DNA of 64,000 nucleotides, taken from the NCBI GenBank assembly GCA_016716625.1, contig JADJVJ010000001.1, positions 248,001 to 312,000 of the forward strand, read 5' to 3'. This document shows positions 52,547 through 62,195 of the stretch, piece by piece (position 1 is the stretch's first letter; each line of letters begins with the position of its first letter). The notes below the pieces were generated by a model. That model did not search any database. It worked only from the letters and a program-made list of their open reading frames with translations, and was not told the DNA's origin. Origin of the DNA: Nostocoides sp. (lineage in GTDB: Bacteria; Actinomycetota; Actinomycetes; Actinomycetales; Dermatophilaceae). Made by a program: the position numbers and the translations under genes.

Positions 52547-53170
52547 ATGGCCTTGCGCCTCACCCCGAGGGACGACGGGTTCGTCACGCTCTTTGCGCGG
52601 TCCTCGGCGTACCTCGTCGAGGGTGCCAAGGAGCTCACCACCATGCTCGGGGCCGTGGGTGACGAACGAGTCGAGATCGCCGACCGGATGTCCGCCATCG
52701 AGCGCGCCGCGGACGAGGTGACCCACGAGATCATCCGCCGGGTCAACGCCGCGTTCATCACCCCCTTCGGCCGGGAGGACATTCACAGCCTCGCGGTCGC
52801 TCTCGACGAATGCGTCAGCCACATGGACGCGGCCGTCGACCTCATCGTCCTCTATGAGGTGGATGAGGTGCTTCCGCGGGTCGCCAAGCAGGTCGAGGTG
52901 CTCAACCGGATGGCCGAACTCACCGCCGATGCAATGCCCCGACTGCGCTCGCTCAACGGGCTTGAGGACTTCCTTGTCGAGATCAACCGCCTGGAGAACC
53001 GAGCCAACAAGGCCTACCGCCGGATGCTCGCCGAGCTCTACAACACTCCCGGCGCCGAGCCCATCACGGTGATGAAGCACAAGGAGATCATCGACGCCCT
53101 CGAGGCGTCGGCCAACGCCTTCGAGCGGGTGGCGCACAAGGTCGAGGGCATCGCGGTCAAGGAGTCCTGA
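52547..53170 (+). CDS. DUF47 (PhoU-like) regulator of phosphate transporter
   Basis: 207 residues, all helical, of the DUF47/PhoU-like family: FVTLFARSSAYLVEGAKELTTMLG, ADEVTHEIIRRVNAAFITPFGREDIHSLAVALDECVSHMDAAVDL. Metal-binding acidic residues typical of PhoU helices are present (E/DxxxD pattern in the second bundle). It is 6 bases from a Pit transporter gene, the standard pair, and is thought to modulate Pit activity. Confidence 0.93.
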   Translation: MALRLTPRDDGFVTLFARSSAYLVEGAKELTTMLGAVGDERVEIADRMSAIERAADEVTHEIIRRVNAAFITPFGREDIHSLAVALDECVSHMDAAVDLIVLYEVDEVLPRVAKQVEVLNRMAELTADAMPRLRSLNGLEDFLVEINRLENRANKAYRRMLAELYNTPGAEPITVMKHKEIIDALEASANAFERVAHKVEGIAVKES

Positions 53171-53176
53171 GGTCTC

Positions 53177-54172
53177 ATGGACTGGCTCCCGGTTGCCGTC
53201 GTCGTCGTGCTCGCTCTCGGATTCACCTATACCAACGGCTTCCACGACGCCGCCAACGCCATCGCGACCTCGGTGTCCACCCGGGCGCTCACCCCGCGGA
53301 TCGCCCTCGTCCTGGCCGCCGTGATGAACCTCCTCGGCGCGTTCGCCGGGGTTCGGGTCGCCCAGACCATCGGCAGCAACATCGTCACCATTGGAGACGG
53401 TGGGCGTGGCCTGGCCACCTGCGCCGGAGCCCTCGTCGGGGCCATCGCGTGGAACCTCATCACCTGGTGGCGCGGGCTGCCGTCCTCGTCCTCGCACGCG
53501 CTCATCGGTGGCCTCGTGGGCGCCGCCCTCGCGAGCGGGGGTGGGGTGCGCTGGACCTCTATCGTCGAACGCGTCCTGCTCCCGATGCTCCTCTCCCCCC
53601 TCCTCGGCCTCATCGGTGGGTATGCCGTCATGGCCGCGATCCTCTGGGCGTTCCGGCGCCAGCACGCCCAGCGCGTCGCCCGCGGGTTCCGGTACGCGCA
53701 GACCGCGTCAGCGGCCGCCATGGCCTTCGGGCACGGCATGCAGGATGCGACCAAGGCCGCCGGTGTCATCGCCCTCGCGCTCGTCGCCGGGGGCTACCAG
53801 GGCCGAGGGTCGGACGGCATACCGTGGTGGGCGCTCGCCCTCTCGGCGATCGTGCTTTCCCTCGGTACCTATGCCGGCGGCTGGCGCATCATGCGGACCC
53901 TCGGGCGCCGGATCATCGCTCTCGACCCGCCGCAAGGCTTTGCCGCCGAGACCACCGCGGCCGGCATCCTCGCCGCGGCCACGGCCACCGGAGCACCCAT
54001 CTCCACGACGCATGCCATCACCTCGGCGATCATGGGCGTCGGCGCCACCGGCTCTCCCAAGGCGGTCCGCTGGGACGTGGCCCGCAACATTGTCTGGGCC
54101 TGGGTGCTCACCTTCCCCGCAGCAGGCCTGGCCGGGGCGGCCGTGTGTGCCGCGCTCCTCACGCTGACCTGA
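53177..54172 (+). CDS. pit: Low-affinity inorganic phosphate transporter (PiT)
   Basis: 331 residues, ten or so helices. PiT signature repeats GFHDAANAIATSVSTRALTPR near the N-terminus and FGHGMQDATKAAGVIALAL plus GAPISTTHAITSAIMGVG in the second half. It imports metal-phosphate with protons. Downstream of its DUF47 partner and 134 bases before pstS, so low- and high-affinity uptake systems are adjacent here. Confidence 0.95.
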   Translation: MDWLPVAVVVVLALGFTYTNGFHDAANAIATSVSTRALTPRIALVLAAVMNLLGAFAGVRVAQTIGSNIVTIGDGGRGLATCAGALVGAIAWNLITWWRGLPSSSSHALIGGLVGAALASGGGVRWTSIVERVLLPMLLSPLLGLIGGYAVMAAILWAFRRQHAQRVARGFRYAQTASAAAMAFGHGMQDATKAAGVIALALVAGGYQGRGSDGIPWWALALSAIVLSLGTYAGGWRIMRTLGRRIIALDPPQGFAAETTAAGILAAATATGAPISTTHAITSAIMGVGATGSPKAVRWDVARNIVWAWVLTFPAAGLAGAAVCAALLTLT

Positions 54173-54190
54173 GACTGATCGTCGGGTGCT

Positions 54191-54212
54191 GTTCACGGTG
54201 CGTTAACCCACG
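54191..54212 (+). promoter_or_regulatory. PHO box before pstS
   Basis: Two adjacent 11-nt units, GTTCACGGTGC and GTTAACCCACG, matching the PhoP direct-repeat layout, 95 bases before the pstS start. Control by phosphate starvation is the expected outcome. Confidence 0.65.
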
Positions 54213-54306
54213 CACGCGACGACGGTTACTCACTCTGCCTACCTTCAGGGGTGTCGGACAGAGCAGTTCGGCGCCCATGTCCACATGTTGTGTGAGAGGT
54301 ACTTTC

Positions 54307-55272
54307 GTGAAGATCCAGCGTTTCGGCCAGGTTGCAGCAGCTGCTCTGGCCGGCTCCCTTGCCCTCGCTGCCTGCGGTGGGCAGCAGTCGACCCCCTCCG
54401 GCTCGGGAAGCGGCAGCGGCGCGGCCCTGACAGGCTCCATCGTCTCGGACGGGTCGAGCACCGTCGGTCCGCTGACCTCGGCCGCTGCCGAGCTCTTCAT
54501 GACCGAGAACTCCGGTGTGAAGATCTCCGTGGGCACCTCCGGCACCGGCGGTGGCTTCAAGAAGTTCTGCGCCGGCCAGAGTGGCATGTCCAACGCCTCC
54601 CGCCCGATCAAGGACGAGGAGAAGGAGCTGTGCGCCAAGAACGGTGTGGAGTTCCAGGAGATCATCGTCGCCAACGACGCCCTGACGGTGGTCGTGAACA
54701 AGGAGAACACCTTCCTCACCTGCCTCACCGTCGACGAGCTCAAGAAGCTCTGGGAGCCAGGCGCGACCGGCAAGGTGACGACCTGGGACCAGGTCAACGC
54801 CAAGTTCCCGGCCGAGCCGATCAAGCTCTACGGCCCCGGCACCGACTCGGGCACCTTCGACTACTTCACCAAGGAGATCAATGGTGAGGAGGGTGCCTCG
54901 CGCACCGACTACAGCCCCTCCGAGGACGACAACGTCATCGTCCAGGGTGTCTCGGGTGACAAGAACGCCCTCGGGTATTTCGGCTTCACCTACTTCGAGG
55001 AGAACGTCGACAAGCTCAAGGCCGTCGCGGTTGACGGAGGCGGCGGCTGTGTCGTGCCGAGCTCTGACGCCGCGCGGGACGGCTCCTACAAGCCGCTGGC
55101 TCGCCCGCTCTTCGTCTACGTCGCCAAGAAGGAGTGGGCCAAGCCGGAGTTCAAGGCCTTCGTGAACTTCTACATCGACAACCAGGCCAAGATCGCCGAG
55201 GCCGCGCGGTACATCCCGCTCTCGGGCGAGCAGGAGAAGACCGCCAAGTCCGAGATCGCGAGCCTCGGCTGA
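54307..55272 (+). CDS. pstS: Phosphate ABC transporter substrate-binding lipoprotein
   Basis: 321 residues. A lipoprotein signal ends at Cys23 (SLALAACGG). The phosphate-binding fold shows SIVSDGSSTVGPLTSAAAELF, SVGTSGTGGGFKKFC, SNASRPIKDEE, VVVNKENTFL and YGPGTDSGTFDYF. The Ser/Thr/Asp phosphate ligands are conserved. GTG 54307 follows AGAGG by about 8 bases. First gene of pstSCAB. The protein binds phosphate at the cell surface with high affinity. Confidence 0.96.
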   Translation: MKIQRFGQVAAAALAGSLALAACGGQQSTPSGSGSGSGAALTGSIVSDGSSTVGPLTSAAAELFMTENSGVKISVGTSGTGGGFKKFCAGQSGMSNASRPIKDEEKELCAKNGVEFQEIIVANDALTVVVNKENTFLTCLTVDELKKLWEPGATGKVTTWDQVNAKFPAEPIKLYGPGTDSGTFDYFTKEINGEEGASRTDYSPSEDDNVIVQGVSGDKNALGYFGFTYFEENVDKLKAVAVDGGGGCVVPSSDAARDGSYKPLARPLFVYVAKKEWAKPEFKAFVNFYIDNQAKIAEAARYIPLSGEQEKTAKSEIASLG

Positions 55273-55322
55273 CCGGTCGCCGCACCCAGGCAGCCACCGG
55301 ATCCACTGACCAGGAGAAATCG

Positions 55323-56288
55323 GTGTCCACCACCATGCAGAGCGCAGGCCCCTCTCGCCAGGGGGGCCTGCGCCCGTCCTCAGCGCCAGTCACCCTGCGC
55401 TCGGCCAACCCTCGCTACGGCGAGAAGGTCCTGCTCGGATTCCTCATGCTGGCGGCGGCCGTCTCGATTCTCACCACCGTGGGAATCGTCCTGTCGCTGA
55501 TCTTCCCGGCGATCGCCTTCTTCCGTGAGGTCTCCATCGGGGAGTTCCTCACCAGCACCTCGTGGACCCCGCGGTTCGCGGACAAGAACTACGGAGTGCT
55601 CCCGCTCATCACGGGCACCGCTTGGACCACCGCAATCGCGCTCGCCGTCGCGATCCCGCTCGGCCTGGGGGCTGCCATCTACCTCTCCGAGTACGCCACC
55701 CCGCGGGTGCGCAAGATCTTCAAACCCGTCCTTGAACTCCTTGCCGGTGTGCCCTCGGTCGTCTATGGGCTGTTCGCGGTCGCCTTCGTGGGTCCGGTCA
55801 TCCTCAAGGGATGGTTCGGCATCGGGGTGGGCACCTATTCGGTGCTCGCCGCCGGCCTTGTCCTGGGGATCATGATCATCCCCACGGTCGCCTCGCTCGC
55901 CGAGGACGCGATGACGGCCGTACCGCGCTCGCTGCGAGAGGCATCGTACGGTCTCGGTTCGAACCGGATGCGCACCGTCCTGCGGGTGGTCTTCCCGGCC
56001 GCCATCTCGGGCATCGCAGCGTCGATCGTGCTCGCTCTCTCACGCGCCGTCGGTGAAACGATGATCGTCGCGATGGGTGCCGGAAGTCAGGCCCGCATGG
56101 TGGCAGCGCCCACTGAGGAGGGCCAGACGATGACCGGGTTCATCGCCGCCGCCGCCCTGGGAGACAGCGTCCAAGGAACGACCGACTACAACACCCTCTT
56201 CGCCGTCGGGCTCACGCTTTTCGTCATCACCTTGCTCATCAATCTCGTGAGCATCAAACTGGTGAACCGCTTCCGGGAGGTGTACTGA
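55323..56288 (+). CDS. pstC: Phosphate ABC transporter permease PstC
   Basis: 321 residues, six helices after a 45-residue cytoplasmic start. The permease EAA-like loop is EASYGLGSNRMRTVLRVVFPAAISGIAAS. GTG 55323 is chosen because AGGAG lies 6 bases upstream. Pairs with PstA to form the membrane channel. One base separates it from pstA. Confidence 0.95.
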   Translation: MSTTMQSAGPSRQGGLRPSSAPVTLRSANPRYGEKVLLGFLMLAAAVSILTTVGIVLSLIFPAIAFFREVSIGEFLTSTSWTPRFADKNYGVLPLITGTAWTTAIALAVAIPLGLGAAIYLSEYATPRVRKIFKPVLELLAGVPSVVYGLFAVAFVGPVILKGWFGIGVGTYSVLAAGLVLGIMIIPTVASLAEDAMTAVPRSLREASYGLGSNRMRTVLRVVFPAAISGIAASIVLALSRAVGETMIVAMGAGSQARMVAAPTEEGQTMTGFIAAAALGDSVQGTTDYNTLFAVGLTLFVITLLINLVSIKLVNRFREVY

Positions 56289-56289
56289 G

Positions 56290-57192
56290 ATGGCCACCAC
56301 GACCGCCGAATCGGCGTCCACGGCTCCGCTGCAGGCAGCCGCGCACGGTGACCGCGACAGCCGATCCCTCGTCTTCCTCGGACTTCTCTGGGGCTCGCTC
56401 GCCTTCGGCATCTTCGCCCTGGGGGTGCTCCTGGTCAACACCTTCATCGAGGGCAGCGGGCGTCTGGACCTGATGCTCTTTGTCAACTACACCTCGCAGC
56501 TCTTCCCCGGGAAGGCCGGTGCTCGGGCCGCCATCCTCGGCTCGCTCATGGTCATCGTGGTGACCGCCCTTCTCGCGGTTCCCCTCGGTGTCGCCGCGGC
56601 GTCCTACCTGGAGGAGTTCGCCTCCCGCGAAAACAGGTTCGCCCGCTTCGTCGAGCTCAACGTGCAGAACCTTGCCGCCGTGCCAGCGATCATCTACGGC
56701 ATGCTGGCCGCCGGGCTGGCCGTCACGGTCGGCCTCCCGCGCAACACGGTGCTCGTCGGCGCGATCGCTCTCGCCCTGCTCATCCTCCCCGTCATCATCG
56801 TGTCCACCCGTGAGGCGCTTCGCGCGGTGCCGCGGGAGATTCGCCAGGGTTCCCTCGCACTCGGAGCGACCCCCATGCAGACGCTCACGCGCCAGACCCT
56901 CCCGGCCGCCATCCCCGGCATCGCCACGGGCACCATCCTCGCGCTGTCGCGTGCCATGGGTGAGGCCGCCCCGCTGCTTCTCCTCGGTGGTCTGGTGTTC
57001 GTGACCTATGACCCGAACGGTCTGCTCTCCGGATTCACGACCATGCCCATTCAAATCTTTGACTGGGCCGGACGATCGCAGATCGCGTTCCGTGAACTCG
57101 CCGCCGCGGCCAGCATGGTTCTGCTCGTCCTCGTCCTGGCGATGAACGCCGTCGCGATCATCATCCGCAACAAGTTCACGACGTCGCGATGA
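56290..57192 (+). CDS. pstA: Phosphate ABC transporter permease PstA
   Basis: 300 residues, six helices. Family stretches: AAILGSLMVIVVTALLAVPLGVAAASYLEEFA, LAAVPAIIYGMLAAGL and the coupling loop QGSLALGATPMQTLTRQTLPAAIPGIATG. The second half of the phosphate channel. It may overlap pstB by four bases if the latter starts at ATG 57189. Confidence 0.95.
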   Translation: MATTTAESASTAPLQAAAHGDRDSRSLVFLGLLWGSLAFGIFALGVLLVNTFIEGSGRLDLMLFVNYTSQLFPGKAGARAAILGSLMVIVVTALLAVPLGVAAASYLEEFASRENRFARFVELNVQNLAAVPAIIYGMLAAGLAVTVGLPRNTVLVGAIALALLILPVIIVSTREALRAVPREIRQGSLALGATPMQTLTRQTLPAAIPGIATGTILALSRAMGEAAPLLLLGGLVFVTYDPNGLLSGFTTMPIQIFDWAGRSQIAFRELAAAASMVLLVLVLAMNAVAIIIRNKFTTSR

Positions 57193-57239
57193 GCGCGGCG
57201 GACCCCAGCAGCATGTCACCCGATTCCAGAGGAGCCTCC

Positions 57240-58097
57240 GTGGACAGCGCCACGATCAGCATGCGTCAGATGGAGACTGTCGACTCCGGCCGGACCATCT
57301 CGCCGACCGAAACCCCTCGGGCGGTGCTCACCTGCGACGACGTGAGCATCTACTACGGCTCGTTCCGTGCCGTGAACGAGGTGTCGATGGACATCGGCCT
57401 GCACGAAATCACTGCCCTCATTGGCCCGTCGGGCTGCGGCAAGTCGACCGTGTTGCGTTCGCTGAACCGGATGAACGACCTCATCCCGGGCACCAAGGTG
57501 ACCGGCACGATCTCCTACCACGGGATCGACATCTACGGTAAGGACGTCGACCCCATCGAGGTCCGGCGCCGGATCGGGATGGTCTTCCAGAAGCCCAACC
57601 CCTTCCCGAAGTCGATCTACGACAACGTTGCCTACGGGCCTCGCGTCACCGGCATGAAGGTCGACAGCATGGACGACCTGGTCGAGAAGGCGCTGCGCGG
57701 AGCGGCCCTGTGGGGTGAGGTGAAGGACAAGCTCAAGCAGTCGGCATACGGGCTCTCGGGTGGGCAGCAGCAACGACTCTGCATCGCCCGCACCATCGCC
57801 GTTCAGCCCGAGATCATCCTCATGGACGAGCCGTGCTCGGCCCTGGACCCGATCGCGACCGCGCGCATCGAGGACCTCATGCTGGAGCTCAAGGAGAAAT
57901 ACACGATCGTCATCGTCACCCACAACATGCAGCAGGCTGCGCGGGTGGCGGACCGGACGGCGTTCTTCACGGCCGAGGCTGCCGAGGGCAACGGTGACCG
58001 CACCGGTCATCTCGTCGAGTTCGATCTCACGACCAAGATCTTCAGCAACCCCAGTGACTCGCGCACGGAGGACTACATCTCGGGTCGTTTCGGCTGA
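57240..58097 (+). CDS. pstB: Phosphate ABC transporter ATPase
   Basis: 285 residues from GTG 57240, which has AGAGGAG 6 bases upstream; ATG 57189 would overlap pstA but has no ribosome site. Walker A GPSGCGKST, Q-loop GMVFQKPNPFPKS, ABC signature YGLSGGQQQR, Walker B IILMDEPCSALDP and switch VTHNMQQAAR. The dispersed 8-mer (CGGCATAC at 57743) falls exactly in the signature motif, encoding Ala-Tyr with the rare GCA codon. Confidence 0.96.
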   Translation: MDSATISMRQMETVDSGRTISPTETPRAVLTCDDVSIYYGSFRAVNEVSMDIGLHEITALIGPSGCGKSTVLRSLNRMNDLIPGTKVTGTISYHGIDIYGKDVDPIEVRRRIGMVFQKPNPFPKSIYDNVAYGPRVTGMKVDSMDDLVEKALRGAALWGEVKDKLKQSAYGLSGGQQQRLCIARTIAVQPEIILMDEPCSALDPIATARIEDLMLELKEKYTIVIVTHNMQQAARVADRTAFFTAEAAEGNGDRTGHLVEFDLTTKIFSNPSDSRTEDYISGRFG

Positions 58098-58124
58098 GCC
58101 GACGCCCTCGGTGTGAGCCGACGA

Positions 58125-59087
58125 CTACGGCGTATGCCGTTCGGCGGCAACGATTCTCGGGCCGCCTGAGTCGGTTCGGGCGATGTGGCAGATGAGCGCC
58201 TCGCCCTTGACGAGCCGGTCGTCCCGTGCCTCGGCGAAGGTCTCCACGAGTTCCACCGCCCCCGGGTAACTGAGGTCGAGGTGCTCGACGAGCACATCGA
58301 GCACCGCGGGCAGGACCGGGCCGTGGGAGCACACCGCAACCGGCTGACGGGCAGCGACCGCCTTGGTGAGGATCTTGGTGATCGCCTCCGGGGCCGAACT
58401 GGCGTCCTGCGCGTACCCCTCCTCGGACAGCGCGGCACTGTGTTTGATCGGCACACCGAGCCGCTTTGCGCTCGGCTCGAAGGTCTGATGGCACCGGGTT
58501 GAGGGTGAGGAGACGAGGCGCTCGATCCCGTACGCGGCGAGCAGGTCGGGCAGGGCCGCCGCCCGAGACAGACCTTCCTCGTCGAGCGGACGGAGCCAGT
58601 CCTTCTTGCCCTTGTAGTCCCCCCGAGCGATCGCCTTGGCGTGCCGGACCACGGCCACCGGGACGGTGTCGAGTTGCCCGGCCTGATGGGCTCGGACCAC
58701 GGCGAGCAACTGGTCGCGGTCACGGGTGTAGTCGAGGCGGGCGAACGCGGCCTGGGCATCAAGCCAGGCCACTTCGTCGATCTCGTTGACGAGCGCGCCG
58801 CTTCCGCCGGTCACCGTGGCAGCCCAGTAGCGAACGACCTTTTCGTCGGGGGTGCCGTCCTTGGCGAGCACCGTGTAGGACGTGCCCGGCAACGGCATAC
58901 CGAGGCGCACCGCGAGTCCGGTCTCCTCCTCGGTCTCGCGGGCCGCGGCGACGGCCCAATCCTCACCAGGGTCGAGTTTGCCCTTGGGCCAGGACCAGTC
59001 GTCATAGCGGGGACGGTGCACGAGAGCGATCTCGAGGACGTCATCGCGCAGCCGCCACGGCAGTGTTCCGGCAGCGGGGATCCTCAC
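58125..59087 (-). CDS. mutT1: MutT1-type Nudix hydrolase fused to histidine phosphatase
   Basis: 320 residues. The N-terminal Nudix domain has the box GKLDPGEDWAVAAARETEEETGL. The C-terminal histidine phosphatase has VVRHAKA and the second catalytic histidine in AVCSHGPVLPAVLD. The same fusion is mycobacterial MutT1 (Rv2985), which removes oxidised guanine nucleotides and diadenosine polyphosphates. Its start overlaps the ppk1 stop by four bases, and the pair also stands together in mycobacteria. Confidence 0.94.
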   Translation of the reverse strand: MRIPAAGTLPWRLRDDVLEIALVHRPRYDDWSWPKGKLDPGEDWAVAAARETEEETGLAVRLGMPLPGTSYTVLAKDGTPDEKVVRYWAATVTGGSGALVNEIDEVAWLDAQAAFARLDYTRDRDQLLAVVRAHQAGQLDTVPVAVVRHAKAIARGDYKGKKDWLRPLDEEGLSRAAALPDLLAAYGIERLVSSPSTRCHQTFEPSAKRLGVPIKHSAALSEEGYAQDASSAPEAITKILTKAVAARQPVAVCSHGPVLPAVLDVLVEHLDLSYPGAVELVETFAEARDDRLVKGEALICHIARTDSGGPRIVAAERHTP

Positions 59088-61294
59088 CGACGTCGGGCCT
59101 TCCGACGGCGTTTGCTGTGCAGGTCGATGAGAGCCTGCTGGAGGTCGGCCAGCGGTCGGCCTTCGGCGTCGAGGTGCCGCCGAGTCCAGCGCCCGTCCGG
59201 TCCGAGCCGGAAGTGCTGGTAGTCATCGCTCATGCCGCGTTCGAGAACACCGACGAGGTCTTCGACATGGCGGGGGTCGGTGATCCGGACCAGGGCTTCG
59301 ACCCGGCGGTCGAGGTTGCGGTGCATCATGTCGCCGCTGCCGATGTAGACCTCGGTGTCCTCCCCGCGCCCGAAAACGAAGATCCGGGAGTGTTCGAGGA
59401 ACCTGCCGAGAACCGAACGCACCTCGATGTTCTCGGAGTAGCCGGGGGCCCCGGGGCGCAACGCGCAGATGCCACGGATGAACAGCTGCACCTGGACTCC
59501 GGCCGCGCTGGCCCGATAGAGGCCGTCGATGAGCTGCTCGTCGACGATGGAATTGAGCTTCCAGCCGATGAACCCGCTGCCGGGTTCGGCCCGCTCGCGG
59601 GCGATCTGTCCCTCGATCCGCTCGAGGAGACCGGTGCGCATGGACCGTGGAGCAACCAGGAGCCGCTTGAACCGGGTCCGCGGGGCGATCCCGGAGAGCT
59701 GATTGAAGAGCCGGGTGAGGTCGACCCCGACCTGTTCGTCGTCGGTGAGCAGACCGAAGTCCTCGTAGAGCCGGGCCGTCTTCGGGTTGTAGTTACCGGT
59801 GCCCACATGGCAGTACCGCCGCAGGCCCTCGGCCTCTTGGCGGACCACGAGGGCGAGTTTGGCGTGGGTCTTCAGGCCGACGATCCCGTAGACGACATGG
59901 ACGCCCGCGTGTTCGAGTTTCCGGGCCCAGGAGATGTTGTTCTGCTCGTCGAAGCGTGCCTTGATCTCGACCACGGCGAGCACCTGTTTCCCGGCCTCGG
60001 CGGCGTCGATGAGGGCGTCGATGATCGGGGAGTCGCCGCTCGTGCGATAGAGGGTCTGCTTGATCGCGAGCACGTTGGGGTCGGCCGCCGCCTGTTCGAT
60101 GAACGCCTGGACAGAGGTCGAGAACGAGTCGTAGGGGTGCTGCAGGAGGACATCCTGTTTGCGGATGCTCGCGAAGATGTCGCGGGCCTTGGCCGACTCG
60201 GTCGGGGCGAGGTCGTGGTTGGTTTGCGGGACGAATGGCTCGAAGTGCAGCTCGGAACGTTCGAGGTCGGCGATGACGTCCAGGGCTCGAAGGTCCAGCG
60301 GCGCCGGCAGGCTATTGACCTCGGCGGCGGTGATCCCGAGCTCGCGGACCAGCAGGTCGAGCACGTGCTCGCTCATCGAGTCCTCGACCTCGAGGCGGAC
60401 CGGCGGACCGAATCGGCGCCGGGTCAACTCCCGTTCCAGGGCGGTGAGCAGGTTCTCGGCGTCGTCCTCTTCGACCTCGAGGTCCTCGTTGCGGGTGACC
60501 CGGAAGGTGACGTGTTCGGTGATCGCCATACCTGGGAACAGGTCGCTCAGGTGCGCCGCGATGACATCCTCGAGGGGAACGAAGCGGGTGAAGTAGAGGT
60601 CGGAGACCGGGGACTCACCGGAGAAGAGTTCGACCCGCAGCAGCCGCGGGATGGAGGGTGGCACCTTGACCCGGGCGAAGTGCTCCTTCTCATTGCGGGG
60701 GTCGAGGAGCAGGACGGCGAGATTGAGCGAAAGACCGGAGATGTAGGGGAACGGGTGCGCCGGGTCGACGGCGAGGGGGGTGAGGACCGGGAAGATCTGG
60801 TCGCGGAAAACCTCGGTGAGCCGCCCCCGTTCCGGCTCGCTGAGATCGTCCCAGCGGACCAGGGTGATGCCTTCCTCGGCGAGAGCCGGCGCGACGTCCT
60901 CGTGGAAGACCCGGGCCTGCTCCCGGAGCAGTTCGGCGCTCGCGAGGGTGAGTTGCTCAAGGACCTCCCGGGGCTCCATGCCCGAAGCCGACGGCACCGC
61001 GATGCCGGTGGCGATCCGCCGTTTGAGGCCGGCCACCCGGACCATGAAGAACTCGTCGAGGTTCGAGGTGAAGATCGCCAGGTAACGCGCCCGCTCGAGC
61101 AGCGGCACACACGGGTCGGCCGCGAGCGCGAGGACTCGCTCGTTGAACTGCAGCCAGGAGATCTCCCGGTCGAGGAACCGGTCCAGCGGGCGGCCGTGCT
61201 CGTCGACGCCCCCGGGAGCAGCGCTCACCACCCGGATGAAGCGCCCATTGGTCCCGCGCGGCTGACGGGCCGGGACGGTGGCTCGTGCGGTCAT
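59084..61294 (-). CDS. ppk1: Polyphosphate kinase 1
   Basis: About 736 residues. PPK1 four-domain layout: FLDREISWLQFNERVLALA at the N-terminus, FTSNLDEFFMVRVAGL, then the two phospholipase-D-like parts with the catalytic histidines in GLKTHAKLALVVRQE and GRFLEHSRIFVF, and the C-terminal SADMMHRNLDRRVEAL-type motif (here GSGDMMHRNLDRRVEAL). It makes polyphosphate from ATP. ATG 61294 or 61303 may start it. With pst, pit and the nucleotidase it forms a phosphate storage theme. Confidence 0.96.
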   Translation of the reverse strand: MTARATVPARQPRGTNGRFIRVVSAAPGGVDEHGRPLDRFLDREISWLQFNERVLALAADPCVPLLERARYLAIFTSNLDEFFMVRVAGLKRRIATGIAVPSASGMEPREVLEQLTLASAELLREQARVFHEDVAPALAEEGITLVRWDDLSEPERGRLTEVFRDQIFPVLTPLAVDPAHPFPYISGLSLNLAVLLLDPRNEKEHFARVKVPPSIPRLLRVELFSGESPVSDLYFTRFVPLEDVIAAHLSDLFPGMAITEHVTFRVTRNEDLEVEEDDAENLLTALERELTRRRFGPPVRLEVEDSMSEHVLDLLVRELGITAAEVNSLPAPLDLRALDVIADLERSELHFEPFVPQTNHDLAPTESAKARDIFASIRKQDVLLQHPYDSFSTSVQAFIEQAAADPNVLAIKQTLYRTSGDSPIIDALIDAAEAGKQVLAVVEIKARFDEQNNISWARKLEHAGVHVVYGIVGLKTHAKLALVVRQEAEGLRRYCHVGTGNYNPKTARLYEDFGLLTDDEQVGVDLTRLFNQLSGIAPRTRFKRLLVAPRSMRTGLLERIEGQIARERAEPGSGFIGWKLNSIVDEQLIDGLYRASAAGVQVQLFIRGICALRPGAPGYSENIEVRSVLGRFLEHSRIFVFGRGEDTEVYIGSGDMMHRNLDRRVEALVRITDPRHVEDLVGVLERGMSDDYQHFRLGPDGRWTRRHLDAEGRPLADLQQALIDLHSKRRRKARRR

Positions 61295-61313
61295 GCCCCA
61301 CATCCTGGCAGGT

Positions 61314-62195
61314 TCAGGCGCGCGCGGGGAGGGCGAGGAGGACGTCGGTTCGCTCGATGCCGAAGCCGAGGCGGGCGTAGGTCCGCAGGGCCGCGTGGTT
61401 GTCGCCGTCGACGTAGAGGTGGACGGAGCGGGCGCCGAGCCGGGTCAGGTATGCCGTGCCCAACGCCGTGAGCGGGCGGCCCAAACCGCGTCCCTGGTAT
61501 GCCGGGTGCACGCCAACGACGTAGACCTCACCCCCGAGCACGGCGACCGGGGCTTCGGCCTTCGTCCAGTGGAACGCGGCCCACGGCCGGTCGACCAGGG
61601 TGCGGTCCCGCAGCACGATGAGCCCCTCGGGGTCGAACCACGGCTGGGCCATCCGAGCGCGCAGATCCTCGACGGTGAGCCGACCCTGCTCCGGGTGGCC
61701 GGCGAACGCTGCCGCATTGAGGGCGGCAAGCGCACTCAGGTCCGGGTCGTCGGCGAAGGAGATCACCTCGACGTCGTCCGGGAGTTGTGGGTCGTGGCCG
61801 TCCTCGGGAGAAAGGTCGCGCACCATCCGGTGCAGCTCACGGACCACGGCCAGGTCATGCCGGGCCGCAAATCCTTGCGCCGCAGGCAGATTCCCGTGGG
61901 CCCACAGGGCGCGGGCGCCAACCCTGGATGCCTTCTCCAGCAGGGCCGACCCGAGGCCGCGGCGTCGCATATCCGGGGCGACACAAAGTTCGGCGACTCC
62001 GTCGGGGTGGACCTGGGCGTAGCCGACGAGCCGGTCGTGGGCGTCCCGGCGGAGCACATGGTGGGCGTTCCCGCCCTCGAGGTTGAGCAGGGTGGCTTCG
62101 GAGAGCGCGGCCACGCCGTCATACTCGGCGACCGCGTCGGCGAGCACACGGGCGTCGGCGGCGTCAGCGGGTGAGGGCAGTCTCGTCGGCGTCAT
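61314..62195 (-). CDS. mshD: Mycothiol synthase
   Basis: 293 residues with two GNAT domains. The N-terminal copy has ELCVAPDMRRRGLGSALLEKA, the C-terminal copy VVGVHPAYQGRGLGRPLTALGTAYL, then HLYVDGDNHAALRTYARLGF. It acetylates Cys-GlcN-inositol in the last step of mycothiol synthesis, an actinobacterial hallmark. ATG 62195 is the likely start, giving a 32-base overlap with the regulator gene upstream; this gene pair is conserved in mycobacteria (Rv0818-Rv0819). Confidence 0.94.
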   Translation of the reverse strand: MTPTRLPSPADAADARVLADAVAEYDGVAALSEATLLNLEGGNAHHVLRRDAHDRLVGYAQVHPDGVAELCVAPDMRRRGLGSALLEKASRVGARALWAHGNLPAAQGFAARHDLAVVRELHRMVRDLSPEDGHDPQLPDDVEVISFADDPDLSALAALNAAAFAGHPEQGRLTVEDLRARMAQPWFDPEGLIVLRDRTLVDRPWAAFHWTKAEAPVAVLGGEVYVVGVHPAYQGRGLGRPLTALGTAYLTRLGARSVHLYVDGDNHAALRTYARLGFGIERTDVLLALPARA

